The notes beneath the pieces were generated by a model. It searched no databases. It was not told the DNA's origin and was given only the letters and a program-made list of their open reading frames with translations. Below, one piece after another: positions 1 through 6,127 of a stretch of 8,457 nucleotides of DNA. The position numbers and the translations under genes are program-made. Source of the DNA: Deltaproteobacteria bacterium (GTDB lineage Bacteria > Desulfobacterota > Desulfarculia > Adiutricales > Adiutricaceae); the NCBI GenBank assembly GCA_031278835.1, contig JAITJP010000054.1, positions 1 to 8,457 on the forward strand. The letters run 5' to 3'. Position 1 is the first letter of the stretch. The number at the start of each line of letters is the position of its first letter.

Positions 1-266
1 CCTTTGTCGGCAGGCTCGATGAGATCGGCACCGACGGCATGAGCCTAGTCGAGGAAATCAACCGAATTTATGGCAACTACGGCTTTAAAACCGAGATTAT
101 CGTGGCCAGCGTCCGCCACCCCCAGCACGTTTTGGGGGCGGCCCTGATCGGGGCCGACATCTGCACCATCCCCTTTAACGTCATTAAGCAGTTGGCCGGG
201 CACCCCTTGACTGACAAGGGTTTGTCGGCCTTCATGGCCGATCACAATAAGCTGGTTACCCACTAA
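1..266 (+). CDS. tal: Transaldolase / fructose-6-phosphate aldolase (TalC/MipB type), 3' end only
   Basis: The reading frame is already open at base 3 with no start in the window, so this is the last 88 codons of a gene entering from the left; the family is usually about 215 residues. The visible part begins FVGRLDEIGTDGM and continues with ASVRHPQHV, GADICTIPF and a HPLTDKG end, all hallmarks of the short TalC/MipB/fructose-6-phosphate aldolase family. These are cytosolic class I aldolases that transfer or release dihydroxyacetone units between sugar phosphates in the non-oxidative pentose phosphate pathway. The Schiff-base lysine lies upstream of the window and cannot be checked. True transaldolase and fructose-6-phosphate aldolase activities cannot be separated from this fragment, so the symbol is provisional. 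The ATG at base 39 is an internal Met, not the start. The gene ends at TAA 264-266 and runs into a shared terminator facing gyrB. Confidence 0.88.
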   Translation, partial: FVGRLDEIGTDGMSLVEEINRIYGNYGFKTEIIVASVRHPQHVLGAALIGADICTIPFNVIKQLAGHPLTDKGLSAFMADHNKLVTH

Positions 267-336
267 AAAAAACCAAAAAAAAGCCCCACCACTTTCCCCC
301 AAAGGGAAGAGGGTGGGGCTCTTTTTTTGGTTTTTT
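267..336. terminator. Bidirectional intrinsic terminator between tal and gyrB
   Basis: AGCCCCACC (282-290) pairs with GGTGGGGCT (312-320). An inner TTTCCC/GGGAAG stem sits inside it. The hairpin is flanked by A-tracts on the left (265-281) and matching T-tracts on the right (322-336), so the inverted repeat nearly continues into the A/T arms. Either transcript ends in a GC-rich hairpin followed by a U-run. It lies exactly between the stop codons of two convergent genes, so it can serve both tal (+) and gyrB (-). Confidence 0.93.
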
Positions 337-340
337 AGGC

Positions 341-2854
341 TTAGATGTCCAGCTCCCGGACGTGCAGGGCGTTTTCCCGGATAAACTCGCGGCGCGGGTT
401 AACCTCGTCGCCCATCAGGACGGTAAAGATATCGTCGGCGTCCATGGCGTCCTCGATTCTGACCTTCATGAAGGTGCGCTTGGCCGGGTTCATGGTGGTT
501 TCCCAGAGTTGCGGTGGATTCATTTCGCCCAGGCCTTTGTAGCGCTGAATGCGCAGGCCCTTTTGACCGGAATTCATCATGTCCTCAAGAAGTTCCGTCT
601 CGCTTTCGATTTGATAGCGCCGCTCCTTATACTCGATAGTGTAAGGGGGTTTGACAAAGCCGGAGGTTTTTTCTTTGAGCTTAAAATACTTGGTAAAAAG
701 CTCGCCGTTTTGAAAATCCTTATTAAAGGTCAAGACCTTGCGATTGTCGTGGGCGGCCCGCATGGTCAGCTTAAAACCGGGATCTTCCGGGGGCTCAAAA
801 TCTTCGCCGCCAAAGGGGCCATTGGGCCCGTCGCCCTCCAGCTCCGAGCGGCTCTGGGGGCCCTCGGGGAAATCATCGGAGTTTTTCAGGGCCACCCGTT
901 GGGGGCCCTCGACCCCCAAGCCGTTGGCTATTAGGCTGGCGGCCAGATCCCGGGCGAAACTTTCGTCGGCAAAACCCAAGGGCTGTTTTTTTATGGCCTC
1001 GTGAAAGATGGGCCAGAGCTTGACCGGAAAGCCCAAACGGGCGTACCTGGCCTTAAAATCCCTTTCGGCGATCAGGGCGTCCAAAAAGTCTTGCAACTTT
1101 TCCCCGGCCAGTTTCTCCACCGAGCCCTCGCCGCTTAACTGGCGATCCTCGGAGTAGCGGTTCATGGTGAACTTTCTCAAACTGTTTTCGTCCTTGAGAT
1201 AAAGTTCTTTCTGACCGCTTTTGACCCCAAACAAGGGCGGCTGGGCGATGTAGACGTGGCCGCGCTCGATTAACTCGGGCATCTGACGATAGAAAAGGGT
1301 CAAAAGTAAGGTGCGAATGTGCGAGCCGTCCACGTCGGCGTCGGTCATGATGACCACCTTATGGTATCTAAGCTTTTCCAAATTGGCCCCGGCTGAACCA
1401 ACCGGGCCAATGCCGGTGCCCAAGGCCGTGATGATGTTTCTGATTTCTTCGTTACTGACGATGCGATCGAAGCGGGCCCTTTCCACGTTTAGGATCTTGC
1501 CCCGTAGGGGCAAAATGGCCTGAAACTTACGATCCCGGCCTTGCTTGGCGCTACCGCCGGCGCTGTTACCCTCGACTAAAAATAGTTCGCACAATTCGGG
1601 GTTTTTGGATTGGCAGTCAGCCAGTTTGCCGCACAGGGTATTGCCCGAGCCGGCCCCCTTGGAACGGATGGTTTCCCGGGCCTTGCGGGCCGCTTCTCGG
1701 GCCCTAGCCGCCTCGACCACCTTGGTGACGATTTTTTTGGAGACATTGGGGTTTTCTTCCAAAAAGGTGGAGAGTTTATCGTAAACCAAGGTATCGACCA
1801 GGCCCTTAATCATGGCGTTACCCAGCTTGGCCTTGGTTTGGCCTTCAAACTGCGGTTCGGGCACCCGAACGCTAATGACGGCCGCCAAACCCTCCCTGAC
1901 GTCGTCGCCGTCCAAAGTGGTGCCCTTTAAGGTCTTGGGGGCGCTGCCGTTGGTTAGATACTGGTTAACCGCCCTGGTTAGGGCCGCCTTAAAGCCGGAC
2001 AAATGAGTACCGCCTTCGGCCGTGTTGATGTTATTGGCAAAAGATAGGATGTTTTCCGAATAAGTGTCATTATATTGCATGGCCACTTCGACCATGATGT
2101 TGTCATTGGAACCCTCCAGATAGATGGGCGGCTCATGAAGGGTGGATTTTTGCCTATTTAGGTGGGATACAAACTCTATAAGACCACCTTTATATTGAAA
2201 AATCCTTGATTCCGAGGTTCTTTCATCTACGATACTTATAAATAAGCCCTTATTTAAAAAGGCCAGTTCCCTTAACCTTTTGCACAAGATCTCAAAATCA
2301 AACTCAGTGGTCTCAAAAATAGTGGCGTCGGGCTTAAAATGGACCATGGTGCCGGTTCTTTGGACCTTACCGGCCTCGATTAAGGGGGTTACCGGAAGGC
2401 CTTTTTCATACCTCTGGCGGTAACGAAGGTGATCCCTTTTGACTTCCACTTCCAAAAACTCGGACAGGGCGTTAACCACGGAAACGCCCACCCCGTGCAA
2501 ACCGCCCGAGACCTGGTAAGTTTTTTTGTCAAACTTGCCCCCGGCGTGCAGCTTGGTCATGACCACCTGAACGGCGCTGACCTTTTCGGTGGGGTGGGTT
2601 TCCACGGGAATGCCTCGGCCATTGTCCTTGACTTTGACCGTGCCGGCCTGGGTGATGGTCACCTCAATGCGGTCACAAAATCCGGCCATGGCCTCGTCAA
2701 TGGAGTTATCGACCACCTCGTAAACCAGATGGTGTAGGCCCTGACTGGAAATGGAGCCAATGTACATGGAGGGCCGGACCCGAACGGCCTCCAGGCCGTC
2801 CAGGATCTGGATGTTCTGAGCTCCGTAATCGCTGTTAGTTAAGTTATCTGCCAT
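341..2854 (-). CDS. gyrB: DNA gyrase subunit B
   Basis: An 837-residue GyrB, the ATPase and Toprim subunit of the cytosolic A2B2 gyrase that introduces negative supercoils. Order of parts: GHKL ATPase, about 1-225 (EVVDNSIDEA 46-55 with E46 and N50, DNGRGIP 77-83, GGLHGVG 117-123); transducer, about 226-400 (QTK at 339-341 contacting ATP); Toprim, about 422-535 (EGNSAGG from E428, then TDADVDG with D505, D507 and D509); a long Gram-negative-type insertion, about 555-762; and a conserved tail with QRYKGLGEMNP near 770-780. It is slightly longer than E. coli GyrB (804), partly from a Gly/Pro/acidic stretch at about 656-695. Residues matching novobiocin contacts (D77, R80, R140) are normal. Residue 430 is Asn where Asp is usual. 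The ATG at 2854 gives the standard N-terminus, but no clear Shine-Dalgarno precedes it. It lies 98 bp after dnaN and is probably co-transcribed with it; gyrA is not adjacent. Confidence 0.98.
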   Translation of the reverse strand: MADNLTNSDYGAQNIQILDGLEAVRVRPSMYIGSISSQGLHHLVYEVVDNSIDEAMAGFCDRIEVTITQAGTVKVKDNGRGIPVETHPTEKVSAVQVVMTKLHAGGKFDKKTYQVSGGLHGVGVSVVNALSEFLEVEVKRDHLRYRQRYEKGLPVTPLIEAGKVQRTGTMVHFKPDATIFETTEFDFEILCKRLRELAFLNKGLFISIVDERTSESRIFQYKGGLIEFVSHLNRQKSTLHEPPIYLEGSNDNIMVEVAMQYNDTYSENILSFANNINTAEGGTHLSGFKAALTRAVNQYLTNGSAPKTLKGTTLDGDDVREGLAAVISVRVPEPQFEGQTKAKLGNAMIKGLVDTLVYDKLSTFLEENPNVSKKIVTKVVEAARAREAARKARETIRSKGAGSGNTLCGKLADCQSKNPELCELFLVEGNSAGGSAKQGRDRKFQAILPLRGKILNVERARFDRIVSNEEIRNIITALGTGIGPVGSAGANLEKLRYHKVVIMTDADVDGSHIRTLLLTLFYRQMPELIERGHVYIAQPPLFGVKSGQKELYLKDENSLRKFTMNRYSEDRQLSGEGSVEKLAGEKLQDFLDALIAERDFKARYARLGFPVKLWPIFHEAIKKQPLGFADESFARDLAASLIANGLGVEGPQRVALKNSDDFPEGPQSRSELEGDGPNGPFGGEDFEPPEDPGFKLTMRAAHDNRKVLTFNKDFQNGELFTKYFKLKEKTSGFVKPPYTIEYKERRYQIESETELLEDMMNSGQKGLRIQRYKGLGEMNPPQLWETTMNPAKRTFMKVRIEDAMDADDIFTVLMGDEVNPRREFIRENALHVRELDI

Positions 2855-2896
2855 GAATGACGCTCGCTAAATTTTTTTTTTATTTTTTTTGTTTCC
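2855..2896 (-). promoter_or_regulatory. A-tract leader immediately upstream of gyrB, no Shine-Dalgarno
   Basis: On the reverse strand this stretch has runs of 8 and about 10 A separated by one T, then a TTTAGCGAGC stretch, then the gyrB ATG. I see no GGAGG-like sequence within reach of the start, and no convincing -10/-35 pair. An A-rich stretch near a start can help ribosome binding through protein S1, or act as an UP-like element. Either role here is inference. Confidence 0.4.
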
Positions 2897-2920
2897 GCCC
2901 CAAGTCCCAGGGCTTGGGGC
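2897..2920. other. Perfect 8-bp hairpin in the dnaN-gyrB gap
   Basis: GCCCCAAG (2897-2904) pairs perfectly with CTTGGGGC (2913-2920) across an 8-nt loop. In the dnaN-to-gyrB direction the hairpin is followed by A-tracts rather than a U-run, so it is not an intrinsic terminator for dnaN. A 7-bp alternative, CCCAGGG (2906-2912) with CCCTGGG (2920-2926), overlaps it. It may mark an mRNA processing or stability element between the two cistrons; that role is inferred only from position. Confidence 0.5.
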
Positions 2921-2956
2921 CCTGGGCCTGGGCCTGGGCCCTGGCCCTGGCCCTAG
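2921..2956. repeat. Hexanucleotide array overlapping the dnaN stop codon
   Basis: Six consecutive hexamers read on + as CCTGGG three times, CCCTGG twice, then CCCTAG. The last unit contains the dnaN stop codon (TAG on the reverse strand) and differs from its neighbour by one base. The array is in register with the dnaN frame. The next in-frame stop comes only 37 codons later, at 2839-2841 inside gyrB. Confidence 0.8.
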
Positions 2957-4080
2957 AGGTCGTAACCCACGCTGACCAAAACCCCGCAGTAGCCGGGGTC
3001 CTCGGGGGCGGTCACCAGATAGGAGGGGTGGGACTCGCTAAACTGAAAGCGGACCCGTTCGCTTTTTAAGGAGTTTAGCAGATCGACGATGAAGTTGGGG
3101 TTAAACCTGGGCATGAGCTCGGGCCCGTCGTAGTCAATGCCGACCGAGTCTTTGACCTTACCCAGTTCGGGGTTAGAGGAGGTCACGGTCAAGAGTTCCT
3201 TGCGCAGGTTAAACTCGGCAAAGTGGTAGTTTTCGTCCGAGACAATGGAGATCCTTTTGAGGGTATCTAGGAGTTCTCGGCGGTTGGCCCAGAGGCTATG
3301 CTCCAGCTCGGTGGGGATGATGGCCTGGTATTGCGGGTAATTGCCCGAGAGCAGGCGAATTTTGATTAAGGAGTTGTCACTCTTGGCCACCAAACTGTTG
3401 TCATAGACGCCCAGGTAGATGTCGGCCAGCGGTTCGCACATGGTCTTAAGCTCCTGGAGGCCTTTTTTGGGCACCAAGATGCCGCCTTCTTCTTGAAAGA
3501 CGTCCAGGTTTTCGGCCTCAATGGTGGCCACGTTAAGGCGCTGGGCGTCGGTTGAAACCAAGCGCAGGCAAGGGTTTTGACCTTCCTCTTGCTCGCGGGC
3601 CCAGTAGATGCCTTTGAGGTTGTAGGTGCTGTCGCCGCCGGTCACCGAGTAAATGGTCTTGTCAATGGCGTCGACCAGGGCCTGGGCGTCAATTCTGACA
3701 AAATCCGAGTCCTCGGGCTGGGTCATCTTGGGAAAGGTCTCGGCCGAGACGCCAAAGTGCGAGGCGCTAAAACCGCCGCAGACCCCGTTTAGGGTAAAGT
3801 TGTCGCCCAGGTCCAAAACCACTTCATTGGCCGTGCCCACCCTGAGAAAGTCGGCAAAGGCTTTGGGTTTGATGGCCACCTGACCCTGGCCGGAAACGTC
3901 GGCCGGAATCCTGGTCACTAAGGTTACTTCCAAGTCCGTGGCCGCCAAGGACAAATAATAGTCCTCAACGGTCAACAAAACCCGCAAAAATATATCCATG
4001 GTCGAGCGTCTGGCCACGACCGAGGAGCATTGGGACACGGCTTTGGCCAGCTCATCCTTTTTAACTTTGACTTTAAACAT
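2953..4080 (-). CDS. dnaN: DNA polymerase III beta sliding clamp
   Basis: A 375-residue clamp, close to the usual 366-380. It dimerises into a ring on DNA and tethers the replicative polymerase and repair partners. Family landmarks in order: start MFKVKVKKDEL; LAATDLEV near 45-52; FPKM near 116-119; STDAQRLNVA at 176-185 (the TDGHRL motif); LVPKKGLQEL at 202-211; and SGNYPQYQAIIP at 245-256, the linker before domain III. Three clamp domains fit the length. The oddity is the C-terminus. Clamps usually end in a P-[MV]-R motif such as MPMRL that forms part of the partner-binding pocket, while this one ends VLVSVGYDL. Neither other reading frame restores the motif. The start is well supported by GGAGGAG just upstream. 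A strong promoter and a structured leader of about 200 nt precede it. gyrB follows after 98 bp; dnaA and recF are not adjacent. Confidence 0.97.
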   Translation of the reverse strand: MFKVKVKKDELAKAVSQCSSVVARRSTMDIFLRVLLTVEDYYLSLAATDLEVTLVTRIPADVSGQGQVAIKPKAFADFLRVGTANEVVLDLGDNFTLNGVCGGFSASHFGVSAETFPKMTQPEDSDFVRIDAQALVDAIDKTIYSVTGGDSTYNLKGIYWAREQEEGQNPCLRLVSTDAQRLNVATIEAENLDVFQEEGGILVPKKGLQELKTMCEPLADIYLGVYDNSLVAKSDNSLIKIRLLSGNYPQYQAIIPTELEHSLWANRRELLDTLKRISIVSDENYHFAEFNLRKELLTVTSSNPELGKVKDSVGIDYDGPELMPRFNPNFIVDLLNSLKSERVRFQFSESHPSYLVTAPEDPGYCGVLVSVGYDL

Positions 4081-4102
4081 GTCTCCTCCGAGTTCGCGAA
4101 CT
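4081..4102 (-). promoter_or_regulatory. Strong dnaN ribosome binding site with adjoining 12-bp palindrome
   Basis: On the reverse strand GGAGGAG ends a few bases before the dnaN ATG and is a near-ideal Shine-Dalgarno sequence. Directly upstream, 4091-4102 is the perfect palindrome AGTTCGCGAACT. The same bases also allow GAGTTC (4105-4110 read in reverse) to pair with GAACTC next to the Shine-Dalgarno. A hairpin or a bound protein here could affect access to the ribosome site; that effect is inference. Confidence 0.75.
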
Positions 4103-4220
4103 TAGAACTCAAAATTTACCTTAGCTTTACAGTTGTCCTCCAAGTTTTTGAGCTTAGAACTCAAAATTTACCTTGGCTTTACAGGTGGCCTCCAAGTTTT
4201 TGAGCTTAGGACCTAAATTT
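4101..4220 (-). repeat. 52-bp tandem repeats in the dnaN leader (two full copies, one degenerate)
   Basis: Copy 1 is 4101-4152 and copy 2 is 4153-4204. They differ at 3 of 52 positions. A third copy begins at 4205 with a similar CTTAGG start and diverges. In RNA of the dnaN strand each full copy can fold as CTCAAAA with TTTTGAG outside (4146-4152 with 4108-4114; 4198-4204 with 4160-4166) and CTTGG with CCAAG or CTAAG inside. One of the three differences turns a G-C pair into a G-U wobble, so pairing is kept in the dnaN-sense RNA. Each copy carries a GGAGG in the apical region. Confidence 0.85.
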
Positions 4221-4249
4221 GACCCGGCCAACTGGCCGGGAAAATTTAG
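4213..4249. other. Two-part inverted repeat at the promoter-proximal end of the dnaN leader
   Basis: CTAAATTT (4213-4220) pairs with AAATTTAG (4242-4249). Inside it, CCCGGCCA (4223-4230) pairs with TGGCCGGG (4233-4240). The design matches the adjacent 52-bp units: an outer A/T-rich stem and an inner GC stem. It therefore looks like a diverged third unit with a different stem sequence. It lacks a following U-run on either strand, so it is not a clear terminator. Confidence 0.75.
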
Positions 4250-4286
4250 AGGCCCTAGGGACTATGGCTGGGGGGCTCAACGAATC

Positions 4287-4315
4287 ACTATACCATATTT
4301 GGTGAATTTCATCAA
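4287..4315 (-). promoter_or_regulatory. Sigma70-type promoter for dnaN
   Basis: Read on the reverse strand: -35 TTGATG (4310-4315), a 17-bp spacer, and -10 TATAGT (4287-4292, five of six consensus bases). Transcription would start near 4280 and give dnaN a 5' leader of about 200 nt containing the stem-loop repeats. The -35 box overlaps the U-tract of the oleC terminator. This is the best promoter match I see in the window. Confidence 0.72.
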
Positions 4316-4347
4316 ATAAATAAAAAACGGCCCGGGCGGCCGCTTTG
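4311..4347 (-). terminator. Intrinsic terminator of oleC
   Basis: On the reverse strand, just after the oleC stop (4349-4351), CGGCC (4338-4342) pairs with GGCCG (4328-4332) across a 5-nt loop. Six T follow, then a T-rich stretch. An AAAG before the stem can extend the pairing into the T-run. This should separate oleC transcription from dnaN. Confidence 0.82.
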
Positions 4348-4348
4348 G

Positions 4349-6037
4349 CTATTTGAGATTAAGGTCCGGGTGATTGGCCGCCCAAAGGGCCAGTTTTTCC
4401 CGGTTAATCTTGGCGTTGTGACGGATATCCACCGGGAAATTTCTATAGAGCAAAAATAGTTTTATGGCCATGGTTCTGGGGTTTATGCGGCCCAGGGCCT
4501 TTAATTCCTCGACTAATTCAGTCCAAGCCTTGGCCGAAAGGCGTTTGGGCCTTGGCTCAATGATCATGACCGGCTGGGCCTGCCCGGCCGGGCCGACCCC
4601 GACCAGGGCGCTTCTTAGGACCTTGGGGTGGTTATTAAAAATAGCCTCGCAAGAAATGGTAAAAAAAACGTTTTTGCCGCTGACCACCCGCTGGCTTTTT
4701 CGTCCGCAAAACCACATGCGGCCCTGGGCGTCTTGCCAACCCAGATCGCCCATGCGGCGCCAGATCTGACCGTCCGGGCCCTTGGTCAAACTTAGGGCCG
4801 TTTCCTTGGGCCGTTCAAAATAGTTTAAGGCCACCACCGGACCCTGGGCCACGAACTCCCCGACCTCGCCCATGGGCAGCTTTTGCTCCTCGGTAAAGGC
4901 GGTTAAGGGGGCGTCACTAATGGGGATGACGGCCATTTGGTGATCGGCCACGACTTTACCGACGCACACGCCAAAACCCTGCTCGTTCATGCCCCGAACC
5001 TGGGCGATTTCCCGGGAATCGATACTGGTTAGGGGCATGCCCTCGGTGGCCCCGTAGGGGGTAAAAAGCCGGCCCTCCGGGCCCATGGTGTTGGCAAAAT
5101 CAATGGCCACTTTGGGCACGATGGGCGCCCCGGCCGAGATGACCCGCTTGAGGGTGCCAAAGGTAATCTTGTTTTCCGTGGCGTAGCTGGTCAGCCTAGA
5201 TAGTAAGGCCGGTGAGGCGAAAACGCTGGTGCAGTTTTCCTCATTTAAGGCCACCAGGATCTTTCTGGGGTCGGTTTTTCCGGGTTTAACCGGATTCATG
5301 TTGGGAATGACCGCCGTTAAGCCCAGGGCCGTGGAAAAAAGCGAAAACAAGGGGAAGGTGGCCAGATCAATGCCGCCCTCGGTCAGGCCGTAAGTTTCCC
5401 GAATTAGCTTGACCTGGGCCCGAAACATGGCGTGGGTGTAAATGGTGCCCTTGGCCAAGCCGGTGGCCCCGGAGGTAAAAAGAATCCCGGCGGCCTGGTC
5501 GGCCAAAGTGGCCACCGGCCCGGGTAAATTTTCAGGGCCAGCCCCTTCCAGTAAAATTTTTCTAAAACTCTGGCCGCCCCAAAAAAACCTACTGCCCAAA
5601 GTAATCCGCTGCTTAATGCCGGTAAAATACCTGGGCATTAGTAAACTGCCCAGCTGGGCCCTTTTTACCCCAATTAGGCCCCGGGGTTTACTTTCCGATA
5701 AGCACAAAAGCATGCGTTTTAAGCCCATGCCGGGATCGACCATGACCGGCACCAAGCCGGCCTTAAAAAGCCCAAAGATGACCACGAAAAAATCCGAGCC
5801 GGGCGGCACCATGACCACCACCCGATCGCCCACCTCCAAAGGCCCTCGGCCCAATACTTGGCCCAAGATCGAGGAATCCCTATCCAGCTGGGCGTAAGTC
5901 AAAAAACTCCGACCCAAGGTGTCCGGTCCGCGGCGACTCTTGACGGCCACCCGATCCGGATGAGACTTGGCTGACTCGGTCAGTAGGGAGGCGACGTTAA
6001 ATATCTCGCCGGCGTCGGTGTTGGCCGCTATGTCCAT
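4349..6037 (-). CDS. oleC: OleC-type AMP-dependent beta-lactone synthetase
   Basis: A 562-residue member of the ANL (acyl-CoA synthetase / adenylation) superfamily. OleC uses ATP to close a long-chain beta-hydroxy acid into a beta-lactone, the step before OleB in olefin biosynthesis. Visible motifs: LFTSGATGLAKG (186-197, phosphate-binding A3), TPYGATEG (326-333, A5), MGDLGW (429-434, A7), FCGRKSQRV (443-451, hinge region) and an A10-like lysine at 543 within HNAKINREKL. The N-terminal VMVPPGSDFFVVIFGLFKAG and DPGMG stretch and the C-terminal FPVDIRHNAK stretch resemble OleC rather than ordinary acyl-CoA ligases. The ATG at 6037 has AAGG six bases upstream. The gene follows oleB after 146 bp and ends at its own terminator. 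A general fatty-acid-CoA ligase role is the main alternative; the partnership with oleB favours OleC. Confidence 0.82.
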   Translation of the reverse strand: MDIAANTDAGEIFNVASLLTESAKSHPDRVAVKSRRGPDTLGRSFLTYAQLDRDSSILGQVLGRGPLEVGDRVVVMVPPGSDFFVVIFGLFKAGLVPVMVDPGMGLKRMLLCLSESKPRGLIGVKRAQLGSLLMPRYFTGIKQRITLGSRFFWGGQSFRKILLEGAGPENLPGPVATLADQAAGILFTSGATGLAKGTIYTHAMFRAQVKLIRETYGLTEGGIDLATFPLFSLFSTALGLTAVIPNMNPVKPGKTDPRKILVALNEENCTSVFASPALLSRLTSYATENKITFGTLKRVISAGAPIVPKVAIDFANTMGPEGRLFTPYGATEGMPLTSIDSREIAQVRGMNEQGFGVCVGKVVADHQMAVIPISDAPLTAFTEEQKLPMGEVGEFVAQGPVVALNYFERPKETALSLTKGPDGQIWRRMGDLGWQDAQGRMWFCGRKSQRVVSGKNVFFTISCEAIFNNHPKVLRSALVGVGPAGQAQPVMIIEPRPKRLSAKAWTELVEELKALGRINPRTMAIKLFLLYRNFPVDIRHNAKINREKLALWAANHPDLNLK

Positions 6038-6054
6038 TAATGACCTTCATTGGC

Positions 6055-6080
6055 CCGACCTTTTTCCTGGTCGGTTTTTT
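6055..6080 (+). terminator. Terminator-like hairpin facing the + strand, inside the oleC leader
   Basis: CCGACC (6055-6060) pairs with GGTCGG (6069-6074) and is followed directly by six T (6075-6080) on +. That is a classic intrinsic terminator layout, but no + gene ends here. On the reverse strand it is a hairpin preceded by A-tracts, about 20 nt before the oleC start. Confidence 0.6.
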
Positions 6081-6127
6081 CGCGTCAAAGACCCTTCCGA
6101 CGCTTTTGGGTAAATAATCATATAATC

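Noticed and set aside
362..934. Long open frame on + antisense to gyrB
   Set aside because: It lies wholly within the coding sequence of an unmistakable GyrB, its translation shows no family motifs, and it is explained by codon bias of the reverse-strand gene.
1565..1567. Claim that the organism is quinolone-resistant
   Set aside because: A single residue in GyrB, without GyrA, phenotype or lineage comparison, does not establish resistance.
2897..2920. Intrinsic terminator for dnaN
   Set aside because: The hairpin is good, but an A-tract rather than a U-run follows in the direction of dnaN transcription.
2953..2985. Frameshift near the end of dnaN hiding a canonical MPMRL terminus
   Set aside because: I translated both other frames across this stretch and neither yields a clamp-like ending, so a simple single-base indel does not explain it.
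4101..4220. CRISPR array
   Set aside because: The units are directly adjacent with no unique spacers, and only two are full-length.
4081..4348. Replication origin upstream of dnaN
   Set aside because: Repeats and A/T-rich sequence are present, but I find no TTATCCACA-like DnaA boxes on either strand.
5442..5897. Open frame of about 150 codons on + antisense to oleC
   Set aside because: No recognisable domain or ribosome site; it mirrors the GC-rich codon pattern of oleC.
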